Shown here piece by piece: positions 1-9,008 of a stretch of 64,000 nucleotides of DNA. The stretch lies in contig PKUO01000028.1 in the NCBI GenBank assembly GCA_002869585.1, positions 1 to 64,000 of the forward strand, read 5' to 3'. A model generated the notes under the pieces. The model did not search any database and was not told the DNA's origin. It was given only the letters and a program-made list of their open reading frames with translations. Made by a program: the position numbers and the translations under genes. This DNA comes from Sedimenticola sp. GTDB lineage: Bacteria > Pseudomonadota > Gammaproteobacteria > Chromatiales > Chromatiaceae. How positions within the stretch are numbered: position 1 is the first letter of the stretch; each line of letters starts with the position of its first letter.

Positions 1-104
1 CCTGATTTCCTTTTTGTTTTTCAATGGTTTGTGGTGAACTCATTGTAACAAAACAAGCGGGGTTTCAGGCCTTCTTATTCACTCCTTAACGGGACAGCAT
101 TGAG

Positions 105-206
105 ATGAGTTATAATGCGTGCATAGAAAAGATAGATGCACGCAAGCTGCCATCAGCAGCCCAAGAAGAGAAGCGCCGACAGGCCGTAGCCCTTCATAAG
201 AAGGGC
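105..206 (+). pseudogene. IS630-type transposase, N-terminal remnant
   Basis: An ATG at 105 opens a frame reading MSYNACIEKIDARKLPSAAQ and then a basic stretch ending ALHKKG. This resembles the start of the helix-turn-helix segment of IS630-type transposases (DARKL..AAQEEKRRQAV). The resemblance stops at about 206, where the same frame runs into the C-terminal part of an IstB-like protein. Only about 34 residues of the transposase remain, with no DDE catalytic part, so it cannot be functional. The assignment is by recognition of the short motif only. Confidence 0.5.
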
Positions 207-358
207 ATTATCATTACCACGAACTTGAATTTCTCTGAATGAGCCATGTCTTTGGTGACGCAAATCTCATCACGGCCTTACTAGTCAGACTGACGCATCA
301 CTGTCACATCATCGAGACTGGCAATGACAGCTATCAATTCAAGGAATCAACAAAATAA
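207..358 (+). pseudogene. istB: IS21-family IstB helper ATPase, C-terminal remnant with frameshift
   Basis: The frame beginning near 207 reads [11 protein letters not shown], then meets TGA at 240. Dropping back one base gives SHVFGD, a block [20 protein letters not shown], and ends YQFKESTK with TAA at 356-358. This matches the C-terminus of IstB ATPases from IS21 elements (TTNLx[29 protein letters not shown]). The break is explained by loss of one G from a TGG codon at 240-241. Everything upstream, including the Walker motifs, is missing. It lies directly before a recognisable IS21 end. Confidence 0.75.
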
Positions 359-413
359 AGCGGGGCAAAGCTAGCAAAAATAAGCACATCTAGTCCATAA
401 TCGGACTAATTCA

Positions 414-466
414 GGTGGGTCAATTTTCGATGCAAAACCTGGATCAATATTAAATGCAATTCTACA
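414..466 (+). mobile_element. Right end of an IS21-family element (remnant)
   Basis: Downstream of the istB remnant are two related 19-bp units at 418-436 (GGTCAATTTTCGATGCAAA) and 441-459 (GGATCAATATTAAATGCAA). Such repeated transposase-binding units are typical of IS21 termini, and a terminal CA follows at 465-466. The element end lies ten bases from the stop codon of the convergent gene at 477-1934, so the insertion may have set or trimmed that gene's C-terminus. No matching left end is in the window. A small inverted repeat (TAGTCC/GGACTA) lies at 391-408. Confidence 0.55.
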
Positions 467-476
467 GTTCGCTGCC

Positions 477-1934
477 TTAAAAAGCGTCATCGCCCACGAT
501 AGCTCTCGCTTCCTCGAATGTTGGAAATTGGTCGCTCGTTTGATAACGATCGGGAATGGGCAATTCCGCAGAATCGATCATGGAAGGATAATAGTGTATG
601 TATCCCCGAGAAGGATTTGGCGCGTTGGCCACATAAATGTGCGAAGGGAGTGTGGGATTCTCTTCTCTGGCCACGTAGGTGCTGATGAGACTGCTGAGTT
701 CACTTAGTTCGTTAGCCGCCGATGCATTGGGTGACAATACGGTCAGTTCCCCTGTTTCCCTGGCTACCCACTTTCGTAAACGCAACGCTTTGAAGGGTGT
801 GGAAGGATTTTTGATTCTTTCACTTTTTGAAACTTTTCTTTTGTTTGACGGAACCCCCCAGGGAGAACAGATAACTGGACAATGGAGGAGTTTGCCAATG
901 GCAATCGCAGGGAAAGTTGCATTATTAAACTTATCTGGATAAGGGCCGAGTTTAAATGCAACATCAAATACATTATTTGCAATAATTTTCAGCACCCGTA
1001 CCTTACCCTTTCCATCCAGTTCAGGTGCATCGATCTGTTTGCGGAACCAGGAACTAAACTGCTTCATGCCATCTCTTCGAATAGCACCTTTAAGTAGAGA
1101 ACGAAACTTCTCAGGGGCGTCTTCGATTCCAGAAAATAGTGCGATGTCATTGGCATATTTCGCTTCTCGCCGAGATGACATGTATGCGCCGAGCGGATAT
1201 CTTGCGCATCCCCAAAGCTTCACATGGCAATCAGGATGCAGTTGTTCTCGGATCGGCAGAAGATGATTCATATACCGCTGAGGCAAGGTTGAAGGATTCA
1301 GATCCAATGAAATAGTTGCCCCGCTCTTTTTTAGATAGACTCCATTAAAGTCGGCATGACCGATGACGTGAATTACACCTATTTTGCCAACAAGACCTTT
1401 TTCGAAGTGCACCCAACGATCTGCCAGATAGTCGAGTAAATCATAAAACCACGGCTGGGATAAGCGGACTGCTTCGGTGTCCTCTTCATGCTCTGGCAAA
1501 ATATCGGGTACCATACTTCTGGCAGATCTGAAAATGCTACGACGCAGTCCCAAGGAGTATTCTTTGTATGTGTGCTCCGGTCTATAGTTGAAAATCGTAA
1601 TCGCATCCACCTTATCGAAATCTATCAGGCTAAGCATTGCGCGAGCTGTCCCTGGATGAAGCCCAAGGAAATCCTCCTCCTTTTCCTCCCCTTCATGCTT
1701 ACCGATTAGAAAAATGCACTCAGGACCAATCTCGGGTTGAACAGTAGTGATTGGCCTGTGATCAATTACATCTTCGTTTGGGGTATCAGATAAGGGATCT
1801 AGAGAACTTCCAGGCAGTGATGCGGCAATCACTCCACTTTCTACTGCAGGAATGGCAGCGCTGACAGCAGCAGTGGACGTATCAACGGCTACATCCGCAC
1901 TGTCTGGAGCTGGCGTGTAAGTGGGATCCGGCAA
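477..1934 (-). CDS. Uncharacterised protein with possible caspase/CHAT-like His-Cys pair
   Basis: I do not recognise this 485-residue protein. The first ~70 residues are Ala/Ser/Thr/Pro-rich and low complexity. A compact domain follows, starting near ECIFLIGKHEG. Residues 186-250 contain VIHVIGHADFNG and, 50 residues later, VKLWGCARYPLG. A histidine after a hydrophobic strand (H193) followed by a strand-borne cysteine (C243) is the spacing seen in clan CD caspase/CHAT-like peptidases. This is inference, not a family match. No signal peptide or membrane segment is seen. The start is TTG with GGGAGA seven bases upstream. It begins 18 bases after the end of the interrupted gene at 1953-3677, so the two form an operon. 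An IS21 end lies 10 bases past its stop and may have truncated it. Confidence 0.6.
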   Translation of the reverse strand: MPDPTYTPAPDSADVAVDTSTAAVSAAIPAVESGVIAASLPGSSLDPLSDTPNEDVIDHRPITTVQPEIGPECIFLIGKHEGEEKEEDFLGLHPGTARAMLSLIDFDKVDAITIFNYRPEHTYKEYSLGLRRSIFRSARSMVPDILPEHEEDTEAVRLSQPWFYDLLDYLADRWVHFEKGLVGKIGVIHVIGHADFNGVYLKKSGATISLDLNPSTLPQRYMNHLLPIREQLHPDCHVKLWGCARYPLGAYMSSRREAKYANDIALFSGIEDAPEKFRSLLKGAIRRDGMKQFSSWFRKQIDAPELDGKGKVRVLKIIANNVFDVAFKLGPYPDKFNNATFPAIAIGKLLHCPVICSPWGVPSNKRKVSKSERIKNPSTPFKALRLRKWVARETGELTVLSPNASAANELSELSSLISTYVAREENPTLPSHIYVANAPNPSRGYIHYYPSMIDSAELPIPDRYQTSDQFPTFEEARAIVGDDAF

Positions 1935-1952
1935 AGAACTTTCTCCCGATAT

Positions 1953-3677
1953 TTATGCATGATCTTCCGTGGATCCCTCGCATGACCGGTCCACGAACAG
2001 TTGTTCGAAAGCATCCAGTTTCTTCTTGTCACCCGACTCAACAATCGCAAGACCAAGTTAGAGCTTGCGGTTCTCCAGTTGCTTTTGCCGTAGAGCTTCC
2101 TGTTGCTGTCCGAGAGCATAGTTATCCAGAGCAACCCCGTGACCAAGCAGTGCGTCGATGATGACGGCATCGGTTCGTACAGTGTGTTTCGTCGCATCAA
2201 TCACAATCCCTTCCACAGGAAGTTCAGGATGAAAAGGATTCACACCGTCGGGTGAAGGCCTTCGGACGCGCCAGTAGGATTTATTGTCAATGTCAGTGGT
2301 TTTTTCAAGAAAAGAGTGCGATTTGTCTTGGTAATCGTGGACATTGCGAATCTGATCCATAATCGCATCCTTTACCCTTTCCCGTTGGCCTTGCCTTCTG
2401 TTATTTCGAACACGTATAGAGCCAGGAGCAACATATTGTTCGATTAATTTATCCAATCGATAAAGCGGCACACGATCAAATACACCTCGGTCATTGGCGA
2501 ATGCGATGCTGACATCGATCAATGAGAAATAACTGATCAGTTCTTGATTAAGTTCACGGCAAACCAAATTAAGTACCCGACTCAGATTGGTATTCTTTAC
2601 ATTGCGCTCCGTGATTTGTTCGAATTAAGCCGCTTCTGTTGCTTCAATCTCTGTACTCACAGTCGTTTCGCGTGCAGCCGAGGCTTTAGAAGCGTGATGA
2701 CGTGAAACCTTGGAGACTGTTTTAGCAAGTTCTTCACGAGAGCTTTTCGAAGATCCACCACCACCACCACTAGCACCGACCTGAAAAACACCGAGGTCCA
2801 ATCCAAGACCTGCTGATGCATTCCAATTACCGGACTCCTCACTGGTGCTTTTCGTTGAACTCTCCTGCTCAAAGGAGTTTTCAAAATCAGTAGCCGCTTC
2901 ATTGGTAAACGAATCGAAAATCGAGGAAGCTTCCTTTAGCTTCTGTTCTGTTCGTCTCCAGCTACGCACATACAGTCGTGTCTCCTCCCCGGGCCACAGA
3001 CTAAAGGTATTTATGGTCCTGCCAGCGCCATAGTCACCGAAATGGGAGGTCAAGCGATAGTGCTCCACAATCACGAAGCGAGGATTGGCCTGTGCCTCGT
3101 CAGTAACGAACTTTACATACGTATAACGGAGTTCACCACCGAATCCTCTGCTAAATTGTATGCGCTTACCCGAGGCAACTGCCGCTTTGATCTCCTCAAC
3201 CGGAATAATGAGATTCTCCACCACCACTGTCAGCACGGCATTCGCTGGTGGAGGTGGTTGCGGGATTGGAAACTGTCCAGTCACCAATTGCTCATCAGTT
3301 ACAAACCCGATTGTTACACCGTTGGCTTCTAGCGTGCCAGCATATGCGCCTATATGGTTAAGATCAGTACGACGACGTGTAGTGCCACTGGAATCTGTCG
3401 ATGGCTGAGAATGTGCTGCTGGTGGGATGAGCGTGCGAGGTGTGTCTTTCCTTGAGGCCGCTATTCCAGAGGTCGATGGTGCCGAATGATTAGCAACTTC
3501 AGCCCAAGCAATTTTTCCTAGATCAAGTTCGAGAAACGCCTTGCCGGCATAAGAAGAAGGTAGCGGTACCGAATAGTTAAGGCGTGGTGCATGGAGATCT
3601 GTTTGATCTTCGAAACGCACCAGGCCTGACTGTGATTCCGGACGAGATACTAGTGCACTGACATCGATATCTGTCAT
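1953..3677 (-). pseudogene. Uncharacterised 574-codon protein interrupted by two in-frame TAA codons
   Basis: The reading frame runs from ATG 3677 (GGAGG eight bases upstream, preferred over ATG 3692) to TAA 1953-1955. It is broken only by TAA at 2625-2627 (codon 351) and TAA at 2058-2060 (codon 540). The frame stays coding after each stop. After the first it reads FEQITERNVKNTNLSRVLN and continues into RELNQELISYF. After the second it reads LGLAIVESGDKKKLDAFEQ. There is no indel. The N-terminal half includes a region with RTINTFSLWPGEETRLYVRS, a Ser/Glu-rich coiled part and a Gly-rich stretch near codons 310-330. I recognise no family or function. The possible caspase-like gene follows 18 bases downstream; the lectin-like gene at 4039 is divergent. 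Both stops fit GAA to TAA. It may be a pseudogene, a consensus error or recoded. Confidence 0.7.
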
Positions 3678-4038
3678 TGCGTAAGCCTCCATACTATTCC
3701 AGTAGGTGCTCCATACTGTTCTTTTGATTGAAGGTTGTCAACTGATCTTCGTGCAGGTTAATGTTCCAAGCATGACATGCCTTGACGATGAGCTAAAACC
3801 GTATCTTATGCAATTTGGCTAATTGGTCCACTTGGCTGTCACTGGAAACAGGTGGCATTATAATTCAGAATATCAATGAAACACTCAAAGCACTACTTTC
3901 ACACACTACTATATTAACTAAATCTAAAGGATATAAATAGATAAAGACAAACATACATGCATCAGTGGAACACATAAACTATAGCTGTTTAAGCGCTCTA
4001 TTAGCGATAATCGTATTAGGGATAAAGCGAGGTTTTCA
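3678..4038. other. Divergent intergenic region of the accessory module
   Basis: This 361-base, AT-rich spacer separates the minus-strand operon (start 3677) from the plus-strand lectin-like gene (start 4039). It must carry both promoters, but I cannot assign -35/-10 boxes with confidence. No ORF, hairpin or repeat stands out. The Shine-Dalgarno of the right-hand gene is GAGG, seven bases before ATG 4039. Confidence 0.5.
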
Positions 4039-6024
4039 ATGATAACAACAATACGTCTCACACAATTAGAATGCATTGACGAAGCAGATGGATCAGGGAG
4101 ATCAGAACCTTATTTATGGCCAATATTTTTCAAAATAGATAATGATACTGTGACAGCTGTTATGCAGGAGATGCGTAACGATGGTGAAGACTTTGGGGTT
4201 GTCGTAAATGCTGTGGTTGATTCACAGGACTTTGTGCCTGTGAGCACCTACTTTTACGCTCCTGGGGGCCCCCATAATAATGTTGGCGGGTCAATGGATG
4301 CTGGCCAAACCAAGGTAATTCCTGAGTGGCTTGGTACATGGAAAGCATCAATTAGAACAGGTCCACTTTTAAATGATGAAAATCAGTGCCTGATTGGATG
4401 CATTGCTGTGTTGCTGGAAGAAGACTCAGTACCTTCTTCATCACAAATAAAGCAAATATACACACATACATTTAGTCCAACTGTTTTGAGTCGGATCAAA
4501 GACAAGGTAAATGCATCTGTAACTTCAAGCCTGAATGACAATAATGGTGGACTGGGGGGAGGTTCTGATAACGAGTCAGGATTGGTTGCTGCAAGTGAAG
4601 AAGAAGAGATCAGAAAAGAATTAGTCAACCAGTTTAATGATCAAATTCCAGGATTTATAGATAGAGATGATGTTATAGGTGCCGCAGTATTTACAGCAAA
4701 TCTCGCTGATCTAAACAAGGGTAAGGTTTCCTTTCAACGCCTCTGGAATGAAGCGACAAAATCTGAAGATGGAAGCTATCGCCTCAGTGGATCAGCTGAA
4801 TCAGATACTATGGGAGCCGAATCGGATCCAGTCGGATACTCTTATTCAGCCGATAATACACAACATGTTATTTTCACAGGAGAGGATAGCCGCATACATG
4901 AACTGTGGTTCAAGCGCGGTAAGGGATGGAGCCATGCAATACCGGTAAATAGATCAGATATTCCCGCTGTTGTTGGTGCACCCTCTGGCTATACCTGGGC
5001 AGTAGACAACACTCAACATATTGTTTTTAGAGGTAATGATAACAATATCCATGAGCTCTGGTTTGCACGCGGACGGGGTTGGAATTATAACAATCTGACT
5101 ATCGCTTCCGGAGTACCTCAAGCCAATGCCATCACTGAGCCATGGGGTTATGTCTGGGCGAAAGACAAGACCCAACATGTAATCTACCGTGATCGAAATT
5201 TCCACATCCAGGAACTGTGGTTTGCGCAAGGTCATGGATGGAATCACAATGATCTAACCGTTGCTGCCAATGCACCAGAGTGCAGAGGACGACCCATGGG
5301 GTATGGATGGAATCACCCAGGTTGGCACAACCTTCAAAAAGTAATCTATCGGGGAAAGGACAATCACATTCATGAATTGACTTTCAGAAAGGGCCAAGGA
5401 TGGTCGTGGGCGGATTTGTCTAAGAGCATGCAGGATGGTACATCCATTCCACTTGCCGCTTCTGATCCGCGTGGTGCTGTTTATCCATGGGGTGAAAACG
5501 TGTCAACAAATCCAGAGAGACATTACATCACTTATCGCGGTGATGACGGTCACCTACATTTGATTAACTGGCATGAGGGCATTCAGGCCGCTTCAGGTGG
5601 TGTTGATCCAATTCCGAATAATAAATATTGGCAACATGAAGATTTGACCGAGAAAAACTCATTCGATGGGCATCCTGGAAATTATATGCTCACCCCCCAC
5701 AATGACACCACACCAAGTGTCTATGTTGACAATGACAACATACTCGTGGCTTATCGTGATTTACGAGGATGCGTAATGGCATTGCATAGAAGGGTATCTG
5801 ATGAAACATATACAAGACTAAGCTTTTTAAATATAGATGATGCAATACCTGCATCGGGTGATCCCTGCATTTACTACTGGGGTGTAGATGATACGCTTCA
5901 TATTACGTTTAGAGACAAAAATTGGTGCTTACATGAATTCTGGATTCCTAGGTCAAAGCTGATTTCAGGTATACACAACGAGATTGTTGACTGGAATCAC
6001 AGTGAGCTTGCTACACCGATTTAA
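4039..6024 (+). CDS. Seven-repeat, probably beta-propeller, lectin-like protein
   Basis: 661 residues. The first ~230 residues form a separate domain opening IRLTQLECIDEADG and SEPYLWPIFFKI. From about residue 270 to the end there are seven repeats of about 45-70 residues. They carry the pattern QHVIYRGxDxHIHELWF, then GxGWxHxDLT and GYxW, starting at QHVIFTG, QHIVFRG, QHVIYRD, QKVIYRG, RHYITYR, ILVAYRD and LHITFRD. Repeats 1-4 are close to consensus and 5-7 diverge. Seven such units suggest a seven-bladed propeller like fucose-binding or PLL-type lectins. The fold is inferred from repeat count and pattern. There is no signal peptide. It is divergent from the minus-strand pair at 477-3677 and low in GC compared with the rest of the window. 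Confidence 0.7.
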   Translation: MITTIRLTQLECIDEADGSGRSEPYLWPIFFKIDNDTVTAVMQEMRNDGEDFGVVVNAVVDSQDFVPVSTYFYAPGGPHNNVGGSMDAGQTKVIPEWLGTWKASIRTGPLLNDENQCLIGCIAVLLEEDSVPSSSQIKQIYTHTFSPTVLSRIKDKVNASVTSSLNDNNGGLGGGSDNESGLVAASEEEEIRKELVNQFNDQIPGFIDRDDVIGAAVFTANLADLNKGKVSFQRLWNEATKSEDGSYRLSGSAESDTMGAESDPVGYSYSADNTQHVIFTGEDSRIHELWFKRGKGWSHAIPVNRSDIPAVVGAPSGYTWAVDNTQHIVFRGNDNNIHELWFARGRGWNYNNLTIASGVPQANAITEPWGYVWAKDKTQHVIYRDRNFHIQELWFAQGHGWNHNDLTVAANAPECRGRPMGYGWNHPGWHNLQKVIYRGKDNHIHELTFRKGQGWSWADLSKSMQDGTSIPLAASDPRGAVYPWGENVSTNPERHYITYRGDDGHLHLINWHEGIQAASGGVDPIPNNKYWQHEDLTEKNSFDGHPGNYMLTPHNDTTPSVYVDNDNILVAYRDLRGCVMALHRRVSDETYTRLSFLNIDDAIPASGDPCIYYWGVDDTLHITFRDKNWCLHEFWIPRSKLISGIHNEIVDWNHSELATPI

Positions 6025-6373
6025 TACCCATTTGTAAACATCACCCGACATGTACGGGCGCGTAGAAGTTACCTATTAACCTGGACTCATTGAGCCTCCT
6101 CCCTCAGCTTAGCGGAAAAACCGCTAAGCTGAGAGATGACAAAACTAAAAAGGAGAAGACTCATAAATATTTTCAATACCTCTCAGCAAGAATTATATTG
6201 GATAGATCTACATTCCCGCAGTCTTCACATCAGTATTGCACAGATCGAAATATTCCATATCCATGGTCAAATACTGGTCATCGATTTTAGTACTTTTTGC
6301 AAGATAAAAATGTAACGAGCCACATCTTGACTTATCCACAGATAATTTAGCACATTTTGCAAAATACAAATCA
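6025..6373. other. AT-rich intergenic region with one strong hairpin
   Basis: This 349-base gap lies between the convergent lectin-like gene and the membrane protein gene at 6374. Apart from the perfect palindrome at 6103-6133 I see no gene, RNA or repeat. The short ORFs here have no ribosome-binding site and no recognisable sequence. Confidence 0.5.
6103..6133. terminator. Perfect 13-bp palindrome, probable bidirectional terminator
   Basis: Arms CTCAGCTTAGCGG (6103-6115) and CCGCTAAGCTGAG (6121-6133) pair perfectly around a five-A loop. It lies 78 bases past the stop of the lectin-like gene, between convergent genes, as expected for a terminator. Neither side has a U-run, so a factor-dependent or processing role is possible. 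Confidence 0.5.
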
Positions 6374-7483
6374 CTAACATACTGATTTATAAAGATAATA
6401 GAAAACACGTATTTTAGTAGTTTGGGAAGTCGACCAACAACGGTGCGGCTTATGAGCTATTCCTCTGACTTCCTCGCCCAGGGCTTCATGGGCAATTTGA
6501 CCACGCTTCGAAATCTGCATGGCAGATGCAGGCCTGTCCCCGCTCGTTGATGGAAAACGAATTCTTGTGACATTTACTTTAAAGAACGCGAAGTATTCCT
6601 CAGTTTCAAAGAAATTTCCCGCCTCTATTTTGGTTGGCAGACAAAACCCATCAAAATTCCGGTATTCCGACAGATACCCGCCGAAAGGCTGTAACTGAAA
6701 CGCCTTTAAGGCGTTTGCATCAGACCAGCGTTGAAAAACAATCTTGCTCAGTTTGCCGTTGGAATCAACAGACAGATCGACGGCTTGCTCTAATTCCATA
6801 TGCGTTACGGTTACACGGACTGTCGAATTATCAATCGGATCCCATTGTACATATTCGCTGGGCAACAATGCGGCCGGTGTCCAGAGAACCGCTTCAGCAA
6901 TATAACGTCCAAATGCGGAACGGATGTGGTTTGCATTTCCACCAGTCCGCGCAACTGGTACAACTCCCAGTAACCAGAAGCGACTCCAACTGTTTGCGTT
7001 TTGAGCAACGTCAGAACCAGAAATTCTTACCAGTCTGTTCCCGGCGTGTAGTTTCCATACAAAACCATGAGGAGCAGCCAGGATCTGCTCCGCATGCATG
7101 GGCAAGTAGTTTTGTTCGGCTTTACTGCCCAGACCAAATTTCCCCTCCATGGTGATTTCTGCGACGGTGTAAAGTGGTGTCTCCGGCCTAATCGCAAAAC
7201 GAAAGAAACGCCGTGCCGGATCAGGTAGACCATCAACCATTGACGGATCAAATAGTCTGGGTTCGGAGGGTTGATGCAAGGCAAGACGCGTCCATGCTCT
7301 GTTATCGGCATTGTGATCAGCCCATCGCCACGCGCCCAAGAGAAGCAAAATGATGGTTATAATGGTCAGAAAGATAAGCATCGTCCTGGTATCTGGATCG
7401 ACTAGCCGTTTAAAGCTTTCGTCTTTACGCCCCAAAAAAATAAATTGTGACTTTTGTCTTAATTCTAGTATATCTCCCGACAA
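6374..7483 (-). CDS. Membrane-anchored DUF6544-like protein
   Basis: 369 residues from a TTG start. The internal ATG at 7381 (MLIFLTIITIILLLLGAWRW) would place the hydrophobic segment at the N-terminus and is an equally plausible start. One transmembrane helix (about residues 36-53) is followed by a soluble region with LPDPARRFFRFAI, TMEGKFGLG and GGYLSEYRNFDGFCLPTKIEAG. This pattern fits the DUF6544 group (function unknown), probably facing the periplasm. It stands alone, convergent to the lectin-like gene. The last ~40 residues (HKPHRCWSTSQTTKIR) are basic and do not look conserved. Confidence 0.55.
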   Translation of the reverse strand: MSGDILELRQKSQFIFLGRKDESFKRLVDPDTRTMLIFLTIITIILLLLGAWRWADHNADNRAWTRLALHQPSEPRLFDPSMVDGLPDPARRFFRFAIRPETPLYTVAEITMEGKFGLGSKAEQNYLPMHAEQILAAPHGFVWKLHAGNRLVRISGSDVAQNANSWSRFWLLGVVPVARTGGNANHIRSAFGRYIAEAVLWTPAALLPSEYVQWDPIDNSTVRVTVTHMELEQAVDLSVDSNGKLSKIVFQRWSDANALKAFQLQPFGGYLSEYRNFDGFCLPTKIEAGNFFETEEYFAFFKVNVTRIRFPSTSGDRPASAMQISKRGQIAHEALGEEVRGIAHKPHRCWSTSQTTKIRVFYYLYKSVC

Positions 7484-7663
7484 CTTAGTAACTCATACCT
7501 TTAGGTGGAAAAAGTAAATATTTTTAACTGCACCCTACCCGGCTTTTAAAGCTCATTTGTATAATATGATAAATATCAGGACCGCACTGTAAAGGACAAT
7601 GCGAACATCGATTATTCTATCAGGTCCGCGTAATTGGTTTTGTCGGACGAGACTGGAGTTCAC

Positions 7664-7924
7664 ATGCCGGCCATTATTTGTATCGCATTCGCACTGCTGT
7701 TGTTTGTGGCAGCTATTCTGTATCAACGTCATGACATGGTTCCAAAATATGGTGGCACTATGGGCGGAGAAATGACAACCGGAGTTATGTGGGTGGGAGT
7801 TTCGTTATTTTCCGCACTTGGATCGCTCGCATATTTTCACTGGTTTTTTGCAGGTCTAGTTTTTCTCCTGGTCTTTATGCTCTCTTTTCTCATCAGGATG
7901 CTCGTTGCTCGTATTCCCAAATAA
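7664..7924 (+). CDS. Small two-to-three-helix membrane protein
   Basis: An 86-residue protein from ATG 7664, chosen because GGAG lies five bases upstream; the open frame extends to 7634. It has hydrophobic segments at about residues 2-18, 42-57 and 60-80, separated by a polar loop MVPKYGGTMGGEM. I recognise no family. It lies 99 bases before the ankyrin gene on the same strand and may be co-transcribed with it. Confidence 0.5.
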   Translation: MPAIICIAFALLLFVAAILYQRHDMVPKYGGTMGGEMTTGVMWVGVSLFSALGSLAYFHWFFAGLVFLLVFMLSFLIRMLVARIPK

Positions 7925-8023
7925 TCGGCCTGGATTTCGTTGGATATGATGTCAACTGAAGCGATGTTAACGTCTATAATTTCATTGGGGTATCTGCAAT
8001 AAGCATACTGCATTTGGGAAAGC

Positions 8024-8881
8024 ATGATGAGTAATAGGCTGGAGTCTCGATGGTTGTTATTGATACTGATGATAGCTCTTCTCATAACCAGCTTCATTCT
8101 GCGAGCAGAGAATTTGGTGGAAGGTATGTTGCTGGAGGACGGCGACGCATCTTTTCAGCAAGGCTGGCGAGGAAAAGACCTGGAATCTTCTACGCTATTC
8201 AACGGGGAGTCGGATACCGTAGGAAAGATACACGAAGAGATAGACAATTTATCTGAGCCACCTTTGGTCTTTCAGCTCAATGACGCTGCCGCACGCGGTG
8301 ACGTGCCTGAGTTGAACCGGCTTCTGGTATTGGGTGTGCCGCCCGATGAGGCAATGACCGATACAGGCATGACCCCGCTGATGGTGTCAGCGGATGCCCG
8401 TACAGCAGTTATTCTGATCAAATCTGGTGCTGATGTTAACCGTGCCGATCTGTCGGGATGGACGCCATTGCATCATGCTGTTACGCGGTCTGACTCCTTG
8501 GGTTTGGTAGTAGAATTATTGAAAAATGGTGCTGATGCAGGCAAGCGCAATGACCGTGGAGAAACGCCTTTACTGTTGACTGGCCTGTTGTTCACCGAGG
8601 CCATTGATCCTGAGAGTGGTCCCTCCGTGATTGCCCATCTGGTTGCTGAAGGCAAGGCGAACATCAATGTTTGGGATGATGACGGCTGGACCTTGCTACA
8701 TCAAGCGGCGAGCAACGATGAACCAATGTTGGCCTCTAGCTGCCTGAGTGCAGGAGCCGACCCTGATATCGTAACTCCTCTACAGGAAACTCCGCGCGAG
8801 ATGGCAGAGCGATTGAAGTCAATTGGTTTTCTGCGTGAGCTGCCAAAATTTCCAAAAAGTACGGAAAAATCCAGTTGGTGA
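8024..8881 (+). CDS. Ankyrin-repeat protein with N-terminal signal anchor
   Basis: 285 residues. A hydrophobic helix (WLLLILMIALLITSFIL, about residues 10-26) anchors or exports the protein. Residues ~80-260 hold ankyrin units with the usual landmarks: TGMTPLMVSAD, KSGADVNRADLSGWTPLHHAV, KNGADAGKRNDRGETPLLL, NINVWDDDGWTLLHQAAS and SAGADPDIVTPLQETPREMA. Such repeats mediate protein-protein contact; the partner is unknown. The protein probably acts in the periplasm or at the inner membrane. Single gene between the small membrane protein and the PLP enzyme. Confidence 0.75.
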   Translation: MMSNRLESRWLLLILMIALLITSFILRAENLVEGMLLEDGDASFQQGWRGKDLESSTLFNGESDTVGKIHEEIDNLSEPPLVFQLNDAAARGDVPELNRLLVLGVPPDEAMTDTGMTPLMVSADARTAVILIKSGADVNRADLSGWTPLHHAVTRSDSLGLVVELLKNGADAGKRNDRGETPLLLTGLLFTEAIDPESGPSVIAHLVAEGKANINVWDDDGWTLLHQAASNDEPMLASSCLSAGADPDIVTPLQETPREMAERLKSIGFLRELPKFPKSTEKSSW

Positions 8882-9008
8882 GCTGCTCGATAACCATCGT
8901 TACGGGCTTTTGGGGTTACAGTGAGAGGGGCAGCTATCAGGTTCATCCTGTATAGTGTGTTTAGCATCTGTAGCGTTTTGTTCATGTTAAACATCTGGAA
9001 AAGTCTCC

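Noticed and set aside
1889-2200. 103-codon minus-strand ORF over the end of the interrupted gene
   Set aside because: It is a different frame from the conserved continuation ending at 1953, which fits the gene better.
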